In this document: positions 1 through 6,984 of the stretch, one piece after another
Layout of the letters: each line of letters begins with the position of its first letter
Position numbering within the stretch: the first letter of the stretch is position 1
Assembly (NCBI GenBank): GCA_963975265.1
Contig: CAXBGT010000194.1
Location: 1-10,261, forward strand
Direction of reading: 5' to 3'
From: CAJXUU01 sp963975265
Lineage (GTDB): Bacteria; Bacteroidota; Bacteroidia; Chitinophagales; Saprospiraceae
Length of the DNA: 10,261 bases
Notes under the pieces: model-generated
Seen by the model: only the letters and a program-made list of their open reading frames with translations
Databases searched by the model: none
What the model was told of the DNA's origin: nothing
Translations under genes and position numbers: made by a program

Positions 1-1
1 T

Positions 2-631
2 GTGATTAGAGTCAAAGTGAAACGCGATAAAGTGCGTGTTAAAAATTTGACTCGTACCGGCTGGACTACCTTCAGACCAGCAAGGCGTGGGAAATTTGTT
101 GATCGAAATGGTAATTCTATCCAAATTAAGAACATCCATGAGATGATCTATAGAAGTAATTGTGGTGATGAGAGAATTAGATTCGTAAAAAAGGGGCATG
201 TCCATCACCATCATGTTTGTAATAGTAACTGTGGAATTGGACAAGATTACTTTTCATATCATGATAACTATGGACACTATGGAAGTGATAATAACAACGA
301 AAGTTATTCCGGTTATGATGGATATAATGCATATAATGGTTACTCCGAAAACCGACCTGATCGCTGGGCTAACAGGGATGATGAAAGATCTACTCGAAAT
401 ATCTCCGGCAGGTATTTTGTTAGAGAAATTGATGATTTTGTTGTTATTGAAAATACTAGAAACGGGCTGAAAGCCAGAAGAGGAAATCTAGATTGGGTGA
501 AGTATCGTCAGAATAGATATCGAAAAAATGAATACATTGATTCAAAGGGGAATAAATATAATGTAAGATCAGACGGTAGTATTTTCTGGAAAAACAAATC
601 AGGAACTAACTCTTTGAACTTGACTAAATAG
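2..631 (+). CDS. Hypothetical basic protein with an internal duplication around a His/Cys- and Tyr/Gly-rich middle (5' end possibly outside the window)
   Basis: I do not recognise this family. The frame is open to the left edge; a GTG at position 2 could be the start, but the true start may lie upstream, so the 209 residues are a minimum. No signal peptide or membrane segment is visible. Residues about 4-52 and 139-200 look like two copies of one unit: each has V-x-N, then R-T-G or R-N-G, a W followed by F/Y-R, then [FY]-[VI]-D-x-x-G-N and a hydrophobic end. Between them lie a His run (66-71) near Cys54, Cys73 and Cys77, which could bind metal, and a stretch rich in Tyr, Gly, Asn and Asp (83-114) that looks flexible. 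The ends are rich in Lys and Arg. It stands alone, followed by a strong terminator. The coding call rests on the long open frame and the repeat; function is unknown. Confidence 0.72.
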   Translation: MIRVKVKRDKVRVKNLTRTGWTTFRPARRGKFVDRNGNSIQIKNIHEMIYRSNCGDERIRFVKKGHVHHHHVCNSNCGIGQDYFSYHDNYGHYGSDNNNESYSGYDGYNAYNGYSENRPDRWANRDDERSTRNISGRYFVREIDDFVVIENTRNGLKARRGNLDWVKYRQNRYRKNEYIDSKGNKYNVRSDGSIFWKNKSGTNSLNLTK

Positions 632-652
632 TTGATTCCAAAGTAGATCTTC

Positions 653-681
653 ATGCACCTCATTTTTTGGGGTGCATTTTT
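653..681 (+). terminator. Rho-independent terminator after the first gene
   Basis: A 10-bp stem (653-662 with 668-677, one G-T wobble) closes a 5-nt T loop and is followed directly by TTTT at 678-681. It lies 22 bp after the stop codon at 631 and separates this gene from the cytidine deaminase gene, so the two are probably not co-transcribed. Confidence 0.85.
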
Positions 682-800
682 ATTGTAAAATATTAGGAGA
701 TGTAAGCAAACTAAACAATATTGAGTCAGGGACATGAATCCTTACTGCAAAGAAATGATTACCTTGTTTTAGCAATTCAATTAAAAATGAGTTTTAATTT

Positions 801-1283
801 ATGAAAGAAGTAAAAGTAACCTCCACTTTCTCGGTGTATGAAAACAAGTCTCAAATGTCATCTGTCGAACAGACTGTTTTGCAAAAAGCAATTGACATGT
901 TAGAAAATGTATATGCACCTTATTCAGGATTCTATATAGGGGCTGCCGTATTGACTGATAGTGGCAATATCTATGGTGGCTGCAATCAAGAAAATGCATC
1001 GTACCCTTTATGTATCTGTGGCGAACGTGTTGCCTTGTATAATGCTGGGGCTAATGAACCTAAAACGCCAGTTGAATTGCTTGCTATTGTAAGTCATAAC
1101 CCAAAAAAATTTATTGACCAACCCATTTCTCCATGTGGAGCTTGTCGTCAAGTAATCTCAGAATTTGCTATGAGACATAAGCACGACTTCCCTATTCTAC
1201 TGAAAGGAGATGGTGAAATGATTTACAGATTAGAATCCTCAAAAGAATTATTACCATTTGGATTTGATAGCAAATATCTCTAG
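801..1283 (+). CDS. cdd: Cytidine deaminase
   Basis: This is a homotetramer-type, zinc-dependent cytidine deaminase that converts cytidine and deoxycytidine to uridine and deoxyuridine in pyrimidine salvage, in the cytosol. The core is clear: YAPYSGFYIGAA (38-49), the substrate-binding N-Q-E-N-A-S-Y segment (62-68), the catalytic C73-G74-E75 (Glu75 is the expected proton shuttle) and P111-C-G-A-C115 with the other two zinc cysteines. The C-terminal LLPFGF motif is also typical. The length of 160 residues fits Bacteroidota members, which carry a short N-terminal extension. The one oddity is Gly in place of Ala in the usual C-A-E motif. ATG at 801 is the natural start. I find no TAnnTTTG promoter element in the 120 bp upstream. 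The gene is convergent with the NUDIX regulator, with only 15 bp between stop codons. Confidence 0.96.
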   Translation: MKEVKVTSTFSVYENKSQMSSVEQTVLQKAIDMLENVYAPYSGFYIGAAVLTDSGNIYGGCNQENASYPLCICGERVALYNAGANEPKTPVELLAIVSHNPKKFIDQPISPCGACRQVISEFAMRHKHDFPILLKGDGEMIYRLESSKELLPFGFDSKYL

Positions 1284-1298
1284 AGTTCGGAAAAGAGG

Positions 1299-2030
1299 CT
1301 ACAATTCAAAATTGAAACCCTTCTGCTTTCTTGCATCGTATCTACCTTTATCGAAGGAATATAACTTGGCAGGCCTATGGTTTACGTCGGATTGATTTTC
1401 ATTTACATCAACTAAAAGATTTATCGATCTTAGTTTTCTTCTAAAGTTCCTCTTATCAATTTCTAGGTCAAGTACTTTTTCATATAGGTTTTGTAATTGT
1501 TTTAAAGTGAATTTTTCTGGAAGAAGATTGAATCCGATTGGTTTCTCTCTCAAACAAGATCTCAATTGTTTCAAGCATTTGTCGAAAATTAGTTTATGAT
1601 CAAAAGCCAATTCTTTTATATCACTTACTTTTTTCCATTTTAGACTTGTATTGCGATTACTTAGATTCATCATGTCTTCATTCAGCTGAACTAATGAGTA
1701 ATAAGCAACAGTAACTACCCTCCCAAGCGGATGGCGGTCAACATCACTAAATGTACACACTTGTTCCATAAATAATCCAGATAATCCCGTATGCTTTTTT
1801 AGTATTCTTCTTGCTGATTGATCCGTATTCTCATCGTGTTTGAGGAGATCACCTAAAAGTGAAAATTTACCTTTAAACAGAGACATGTCAGATTTAAGTA
1901 ATAGTACTTTCAGATCATTCTTATCATATCCAAAAATCACGCAATCAACTGATATAGCAGCTCTGAAATCAGATTGCTCAAATGCTTCTTCAGTAGTTAA
2001 ATTTATGTTTTTATCGGAATTACCCGCCAT
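1299..2030 (-). CDS. NUDIX-fold transcriptional regulator with C-terminal winged helix (NrtR/AraR-like), degenerate NUDIX box
   Basis: The protein has 243 residues. An N-terminal NUDIX domain (about 22-155) is followed by a winged-helix DNA-binding domain (about 165-243) marked by LLPEKFTLKQLQNLYE and D-K-R-N-F-R-R-K, with R-P-A-K-L-Y-S-F forming the likely wing. This architecture belongs to the NrtR family, and in Bacteroides to the arabinose regulator AraR, in which the NUDIX fold senses a nucleotide or sugar ligand. The box at 60-83 keeps Gly60, Glu67, Arg75 and Gly82, but the glutamates of the R-E-x-x-E-E core are replaced by Ile76, Lys79 and His80, so hydrolysis is unlikely and a ligand-sensing role is inferred. 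The ATG at 2030 sits 20 nt after a good promoter. It is divergent from the choice-of-anchor B gene. No sugar or NAD gene adjoins, so the regulon cannot be named. Confidence 0.9.
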   Translation of the reverse strand: MAGNSDKNINLTTEEAFEQSDFRAAISVDCVIFGYDKNDLKVLLLKSDMSLFKGKFSLLGDLLKHDENTDQSARRILKKHTGLSGLFMEQVCTFSDVDRHPLGRVVTVAYYSLVQLNEDMMNLSNRNTSLKWKKVSDIKELAFDHKLIFDKCLKQLRSCLREKPIGFNLLPEKFTLKQLQNLYEKVLDLEIDKRNFRRKLRSINLLVDVNENQSDVNHRPAKLYSFDKGRYDARKQKGFNFEL

Positions 2031-2050
2031 AGCTCAAGGTATTAAGTATG

Positions 2051-2081
2051 CAAAAATAGAATTTTGAATCTAACAGACAAT
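2051..2081 (-). promoter_or_regulatory. Bacteroidota-type promoter of the NUDIX regulator gene
   Basis: On the minus strand the -7 box is TATTTTTG (2058 to 2051), a full match to TAnnTTTG. The -33 element is ATTG (2081 to 2078), 19 bp upstream, within the 17-23 bp spacing known for this phylum. The box ends 20 nt before the ATG at 2030, giving a short leader. Confidence 0.65.
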
Positions 2082-2206
2082 ACAACCATGAAATAAGACA
2101 TCCATTTTTATAAAATAATCCATAAATCTTTAAAATTATGTACAAAAGCCTTCTTTGAGACCTTTTCTAGTGTTAAATCACTTTAATAATCACTACTTTT
2201 ACATTG

Positions 2207-2224
2207 TATTACAAAACTGTAATA
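2207..2224. repeat. Inverted repeat TATTAC-N6-GTAATA, possible operator
   Basis: Two perfect 6-bp arms (2207-2212 and 2219-2224) are separated by 6 bp. The element lies 40 bp before the start of the choice-of-anchor B gene, in the gap shared with the divergent regulator gene. Its size suits a dimeric winged-helix protein. That it is an operator is inference; AT-rich DNA gives such repeats by chance. Confidence 0.4.
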
Positions 2225-2258
2225 TCAATCCCAAATTTTATCGACTTAATTAAATGGT

Positions 2259-3807
2259 GTGAAAATGAAGAACGTTTTATTATGTTTTCTATGTATTAGT
2301 TTCAGCGTAAGCGCTATAGCTCAAGATTCACTAAACATGAAACGAATGGCTGTCCTAAGTGGTTTAGGAGCTGAATATAATGATGTCTGGGGATATAGAC
2401 ATGGAGGTGAAGAGTTTGCTGTATTAGGAAGTAATTCTGCAATAAATATTATCAATGTATCAGATTGTGGTAATCCTGTCCTAGTTGAACAATGGGTGGA
2501 TGGTAGTTCTGTAATTTGGAGAGATTTCAAAGAATATGGAGATTATATCTACGCTGTATGTGATGGAGGTGCTTGTCAAGAGGGACTTCAAATAATAGAT
2601 AAAAACGATTACAGTCATACGCAGACTCTTGCGCAATTTAGAAGTGCTCACAATATTTACGTTGAGAAAGCTTCTGGTCGATTATATGTCTACGGGACCA
2701 ACACCTCTAATCATGGAGTTTTTGTGTACGACATTGAAACAGATCCTAGTAATCCAACTTTGCTGAAGAATGTCAAATTCAGGGAATTGCCAGGAGAAAG
2801 TAACAATGGAAATTATTATATTCATGATGGATATGTGAAAAATGATACAGCCTATTTTAATCATGGCTACCAAGGCTTCAGAATGTGGGACATGAGAGAT
2901 TTGAACAATGTATATAGAATAGGCGATACAGATGCAAATGGAGGGTATAATCATAGCTGTTGGAAGCACCCAAGTGCGCCTTATTTGTATGTCGCTGAAG
3001 AAGTGCCCATAGGAAGGCCAATGTATGTATATGACATCTCTGATCCAACTGATCCATTTGTAACGCATACATTCAAGGATCCGCTCGAAGCTCCTACTCA
3101 CACCAATAATAGACCTCATAATCCGTTTGTGAAACTCAATAGATTATATATATCCTATTATCACGATGGATATCAAGTGTATGATGTTTCTACTCCAGAA
3201 GATCCACAACGAGTAGGATATTACGATACATACATCGAAAATAATGGAAATGGTTACAGTGGATCAAGGAGCATGGGGAGCATATCCATTTCTCCCTTCT
3301 GGCTGTTTGTTGGCATCTGATGTAACACATGGGCTCAATACTTTAAAAATGACCATCGTACCAGAAGCTAGTAATAGGGTTACTGGAGGTGATCTGGTAG
3401 TGGATAATGTGGAGAAAGGAATCGTTTTCTTGACACCTAATGATGAATATGTTAGAATTATTGTTGATAACGATGGAAATATTGATTCAGAAACCTTGAG
3501 CAGTGCTCCAACTGAAAGGATGGAGATCGTGAATTCTAATTTGCAATTTGAAAGTAGTGATTTTGGTGTTGTACTGCGTAATTCAATTGATAAATATTTC
3601 AGAATTGGAATAAATAACAGTGGTCAACTTACGTCTACTTCCGTCACATTTGATCCGACTGTCGATAATGTAATATTAAAATCAGAGGATGTTTATTTCT
3701 CACAATACAGAGGAGGTTTGATTCTCAAAAATACAAATGGAGAATGTCATCACTTTACACTAGGTGATAATGGAGTTACTGAATTAGTAATGGTTGATTG
3801 TGATTAA
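2259..3807 (+). pseudogene. Choice-of-anchor B family secreted protein, interrupted by a frameshift near 3264
   Basis: Two overlapping frames encode one protein: 2265 to about 3263, then about 3265 to 3807. The preferred start is ATG 2265 (a GTG at 2259 adds two residues), giving a signal peptide ending S-A-I-A at residue 19. The first part matches the choice-of-anchor B domain, an LVIVD-like beta-propeller with N-D-V-W-G-Y near the start and repeated strand-plus-D-[IV]-S-D/T-P units. The conserved motif GAWGAYPFLPSG, which should directly follow Y-S-G, lies in the second frame. Skipping one base near 3264 restores an intact protein of about 513 residues; otherwise translation ends at 3320 after 18 unrelated residues. 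The second frame stays open for 180 codons, so the change is recent, a sequencing error, or less likely programmed. The tail holds three short repeats and no T9SS or lipid anchor. Role: extracellular, otherwise unknown. Confidence 0.85.
3391..3804 (+). repeat. Three tandem copies of a ~40-50 residue beta-type repeat in the tail of the choice-of-anchor B protein
   Basis: The copies lie at about 3391-3537, 3538-3687 and 3688-3804. Each has a hydrophobic strand, then G-[IVL]-[VIL]-[FL] (GIVF, GVVL, GLIL), a turn with Asn or Asp, an aromatic or His plus Arg/His strand, and [DNG]-[ND]-x-G, followed by a Thr/Ser/Val-rich strand. The third copy keeps N-G-E-C and ends in a second Cys. Units of this look recur at the ends of secreted Bacteroidota proteins, in my memory of the group; I cannot name the family with certainty. 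Confidence 0.65.
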
Positions 3808-3868
3808 TATACTTATTTCACTAATTCACTGAACTACTAGAATGGTAAAAAATATTTAATCTATTGAT

Positions 3869-3898
3869 AACAAACAATTTAAACTTAGGATGTTTGTT
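3869..3898 (+). terminator. Weak hairpin in the convergent gap after the choice-of-anchor B gene
   Basis: Perfect 8-bp arms AACAAACA (3869-3876) and TGTTTGTT (3891-3898) enclose a 14-nt loop, 61 bp after the stop. There is no clean T tract after the stem, and the stem has only two G-C pairs, so this is at best a weak terminator between two converging genes. I see nothing else in 3808-3955. Confidence 0.3.
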
Positions 3899-3955
3899 TA
3901 ATATAACCAGCAAACCTTTCAGTTTTTTGTGAAATTTAAAAAACTAAGAGACAGC

Positions 3956-4360
3956 TTATTTTCTCACACCTGCAAAAATCAAGTTATTACCGCCGCTTCC
4001 CGTTTGAGTAAGTACAAGGCTATCGTTTGCAGCTATATACTTTAGAGTTATTACTGAGTTAGCTGAAAGAACTTTCTCAAAGCTAATTACAGAAGCTGAA
4101 GAACTTTTAAGCTTTAACTGTTGATCGTCGAATCTATCACATGTTGTTTTGACACTGGCTCCTTCCGTATTGACAGCGGATACTGATAACGTGGATTCTT
4201 CTCTATTTAAAAGTTCTGAAGTAGATGTATTATAGTCTGCACAATGACCTTCGTAGCTACCTATCACGTCTCCATAAATTATAACATTACCTCCACCCAC
4301 CTCAGATTGACATGAGAATATAATGCTAATAAATAATAAAAAGAGAAGTGAATATTTCAA
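3956..4360 (-). CDS. Small hypothetical lipoprotein
   Basis: The protein has 134 residues. A Lys at position 2, a hydrophobic core (4-15) and the lipobox I-F-S-C17 mark it as a lipoprotein, probably held in the outer membrane. The mature part is predicted to be beta-rich: G-S-Y-E-G-H-C begins it, it ends in a strand before L-I-F-A-G-V-R-K, and the Cys residues in G-H-C-A and T-T-C-D could pair. Short Bacteroidota lipoproteins that begin G-x-Y-x-G and end in a strand with a Gly often form small lipocalin-like barrels, but I cannot assign a family. The start is TTG at 4360: no ATG lies in frame before an upstream stop near 4391, and this start gives a proper signal peptide. The gene is divergent from the TonB receptor operon and could serve it, which is only a guess from position. 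Confidence 0.8.
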   Translation of the reverse strand: MKYSLLFLLFISIIFSCQSEVGGGNVIIYGDVIGSYEGHCADYNTSTSELLNREESTLSVSAVNTEGASVKTTCDRFDDQQLKLKSSSASVISFEKVLSANSVITLKYIAANDSLVLTQTGSGGNNLIFAGVRK

Positions 4361-4380
4361 TGTCTGTTTAATTTGAAGTG

Positions 4381-4414
4381 CAAATATATGTTATTTCGAT
4401 CAACTGAAAACAAA
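4381..4414 (-). promoter_or_regulatory. Bacteroidota-type promoter of the small lipoprotein gene
   Basis: On the minus strand the -7 box is TATATTTG (4388 to 4381), an exact TAnnTTTG match, with TTTG at -33 (4414 to 4411) and 22 bp between. The box ends 20 nt before the TTG start codon at 4360, which supports that start. Confidence 0.65.
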
Positions 4415-4431
4415 AATTATCACACATAGTC

Positions 4432-4458
4432 CTAGATATTTATTACACATCTATCTAG
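4432..4458. repeat. Inverted repeat CTAGATA-N13-TATCTAG in a divergent intergenic gap
   Basis: Two perfect 7-bp arms (4432-4438 and 4452-4458) lie 13 bp apart, just upstream of the lipoprotein promoter and about 125 bp before the receptor gene. Arm centres about 20 bp apart, roughly two helical turns, would suit a dimeric regulator bound on one face. A function is not shown. Confidence 0.4.
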
Positions 4459-4583
4459 AGAACAGCTCACTTTAATATCTGAATATAGGTCGCTCATCGA
4501 TTTTCCCAAAAATAAACATCTTTTCTGTTTACTCTTTTTGATTTCATGCGTTACTCATTTATTAATATACAAAACACAAAGCT

Positions 4584-6956
4584 TTGAAACTAATTAAACA
4601 AGTGGCAGCACTGTTGTCCATTTTCATTTTCACATCATCTTTATCAGCCCAAGAATTCACGGTATCTGGATACATCAAAGATACTGACAATGGTGAAACC
4701 TTGATAGGTGCCTTCATTTATCTATCAGAAAATGGAGCTAGTACAGTGTCAAATGAATATGGATTCTATTCTATTTCAGTTGAGTCAGGAACATACACAT
4801 TGAATGGTACGTATCTTGGATATAAAGATGCAGTTCAGACCATTACCCTTGATCAGAATCTTAAAATAGAAATAGAACTAGATCCTGATGCCAATACGCT
4901 TGATGAAATAGTAGTGACCGCTGAAGAAGTAGACAGAAATGTAAAATCACTCGAAATGAGTGTCAACAAGTTGGATATCAAAACATTGACCAAGCTCCCT
5001 ACTCTATTAGGAGAAACTGAGATATTAAGAGGCATACAACTTCTTCCTGGCGTCACATCTGTAGGTGAAGGTGCTGCTGGATTCAACGTACGTGGTGGAT
5101 CTATTGATCAGAATCTTGTTTTACTTGATGAGGCGCCTGTCTATAACTCATCACACTTATTTGGCTTTTTCTCTGTGTTTAATCCTGATGCTGTAAAAGA
5201 TGTAAAACTATATAAAGGAGGAATCCCAGCAAGATATGGAGGGCGTCTATCTTCTATCTTAGATGTGCGGATGAAAGAAGGAAATAGTAAGCAACTTGAA
5301 ATAACTGGAGGTGTCGGTACCATATTTAGTAGACTTGCAGTAGAAGCACCTATCGTTAAAGACAAATCTTCTTTTATCATTGCTGGAAGAAGATCATATA
5401 TTGATGTACTTTCTAAGCCGTTTCTTGATGAAGATGTGGGGTCACCAGTTTTAAATTTCTATGACCTTACACTAAAAACAAATTATAAGTTCAGTGACAA
5501 AGACCAAGTCTTTTTATCGGGTTACTTTGGAAGAGATAATTTTGGATTTGGAGAATCAGCGGGCTTTAACTGGGGAAATCAGACTGGAACTGTAAGATGG
5601 AATCACTTGTTTAGTGATAAATTATTTGCCAACCTTACCACATACTACAGTAATTATGACTACCAAATCAACTTCGGCAATACAGATGAGGATTCCTTTG
5701 ACTGGAATGCCAAGCTCAAGAACTATAGTGTAAAGCCAGAGTTTTCATATTTTATCAGACCACAAAATGTATTAAGGTTTGGTGGCCAATCAATCTACTA
5801 TATCTTCGAGCCAGCTAATGCAATCTCTGTTTCGAATGATGTAACAACAGATATCAGCACATCAAGTCAATTTTCTTTAGAAAGTAATGTTTTTGTCGAA
5901 AATGAGATCACTCTCTTTGATAAATTTCAAGTAAACTATGGAATCAGGCTATCGCATTTTGCTTACCTTGGAGATAGAAACGTCTACACATTTGGAGATG
6001 CAGAACGTGGAGTACAGAGACCATTGATAAATGTAACACAAGCCGAAAGTGGTGAAATTATTGAGGACTTTTTTAATTTAGAACCTAGATTTTCATTGAA
6101 AGTGGACCTCGGGGATAATAGTTCTTTCAAAGCCAGTTATAATCGTACTGCGCAATACATTCATCTCTTATCAAATACAACTGCTTCTACTCCTGTGGAT
6201 ATTTGGACTCCAGCAACAAATAACATCAAACCAGCAATGGCGGATCAAGTAGCACTAGGCTATTTCCAAAATTTCAAGAACAATGAATATGAGTTTTCTG
6301 GAGAGGTATATTACAAAAAGCTGAATGATCTTGTTGATTACATTGATGGAGCCGACTTAATTTTAAACGAACTTGTAGAAAGTCAGATTCTTGATGGAGA
6401 TGGCAGAGCTTATGGTGCAGAATTGATGCTAAAGAAAGCAGAGGGGCGTTTCTCTGGTTGGATAAGCTATACTTTAGCAAGAAGTGAAAGACTAGTTGAC
6501 GGAATTAATAATAATGAATGGTATCCTTCTAGATTTGATCAGACACATAATCTGAGTGTGACTACATTCTATGAATTAAATAAGAGACTGACTTTAAGTG
6601 CCAACTTCGTCTATAATTCTGGAACACCAACCACATTTGCAAATAGTGGTTATTATCAGCAAGGATATTTCATTCCAAACAATGATAATAACGTCAGAAA
6701 CAATGTAAGAATTCCAGATTATCATAGGTTAGATTTTGCACTGACTATAGATCCTAAACCAGGAAAAAGAAAATGGAAAGGACAATGGGTCTTTGGAGTC
6801 TACAATGTTTACTCTCGCAGAAACCCTTTTTCTATTTACTTCAAACAAGATGGTGATCGTGTAAATGTCGGACAACCCGTAAATACAGAAGCAATAAGAT
6901 TATCTGTAATTGGTAATTTCATTCCTTCTATTTCCTATAATTTTACATTCAAATAG
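4584..6956 (+). CDS. TonB-dependent outer-membrane receptor with N-terminal carboxypeptidase-regulatory-like domain
   Basis: The protein has 790 residues. A signal peptide (1-22, cleaved after S-A before Q) is followed by a carboxypeptidase-regulatory-like beta domain (24-98), a short linker with L-D-E-I-V-V-T-A (106-113), a plug (about 125-235) with E-I-L-R-G-I-Q-L-L-P-G-V, F-N-V-R-G-G and K-G-G-I-P-A-R-Y-G-G-R-L-S-S, and then a beta-barrel ending in a strand that closes on Phe-Lys. Such receptors take up ligands with TonB-ExbB-ExbD energy. It is shorter than SusC proteins and is followed by DUF4249, not SusD, so a polysaccharide role cannot be assumed; the substrate is unknown. The start is TTG at 4584: an in-frame stop lies at 4563, no ATG intervenes, and this start supplies the Lys-containing signal n-region. 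Upstream, TTTG (4537-4540) with a poor TATTAATA box 19 bp later is the only promoter hint. Confidence 0.94.
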   Translation: MKLIKQVAALLSIFIFTSSLSAQEFTVSGYIKDTDNGETLIGAFIYLSENGASTVSNEYGFYSISVESGTYTLNGTYLGYKDAVQTITLDQNLKIEIELDPDANTLDEIVVTAEEVDRNVKSLEMSVNKLDIKTLTKLPTLLGETEILRGIQLLPGVTSVGEGAAGFNVRGGSIDQNLVLLDEAPVYNSSHLFGFFSVFNPDAVKDVKLYKGGIPARYGGRLSSILDVRMKEGNSKQLEITGGVGTIFSRLAVEAPIVKDKSSFIIAGRRSYIDVLSKPFLDEDVGSPVLNFYDLTLKTNYKFSDKDQVFLSGYFGRDNFGFGESAGFNWGNQTGTVRWNHLFSDKLFANLTTYYSNYDYQINFGNTDEDSFDWNAKLKNYSVKPEFSYFIRPQNVLRFGGQSIYYIFEPANAISVSNDVTTDISTSSQFSLESNVFVENEITLFDKFQVNYGIRLSHFAYLGDRNVYTFGDAERGVQRPLINVTQAESGEIIEDFFNLEPRFSLKVDLGDNSSFKASYNRTAQYIHLLSNTTASTPVDIWTPATNNIKPAMADQVALGYFQNFKNNEYEFSGEVYYKKLNDLVDYIDGADLILNELVESQILDGDGRAYGAELMLKKAEGRFSGWISYTLARSERLVDGINNNEWYPSRFDQTHNLSVTTFYELNKRLTLSANFVYNSGTPTTFANSGYYQQGYFIPNNDNNVRNNVRIPDYHRLDFALTIDPKPGKRKWKGQWVFGVYNVYSRRNPFSIYFKQDGDRVNVGQPVNTEAIRLSVIGNFIPSISYNFTFK

Positions 6957-6984
6957 ACCTCATAAACCACTAACAAAAATAGCA

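Noticed and set aside
198..470. 90-residue open frame rich in Ile and Met inside the first gene
   Set aside because: It is a frame shadow of the repetitive Tyr/Gly/Asn-coding stretch; the composition follows from GAT/TAT-type codons read out of phase.
2194..2201. TACTTTTA as a -7 box for the choice-of-anchor B gene
   Set aside because: It misses the final G and has no TTG or TTTG at a suitable distance upstream.
2682..3119. 145-residue open frame on the minus strand inside the choice-of-anchor B gene
   Set aside because: It lies wholly opposite a gene with clear family motifs and shows no domain, signal or promoter of its own.
6910..6984. Upstream start for the DUF4249 gene
   Set aside because: It would overlap the receptor gene and bury the signal peptide; ATG 6985 gives a clean lipoprotein signal.
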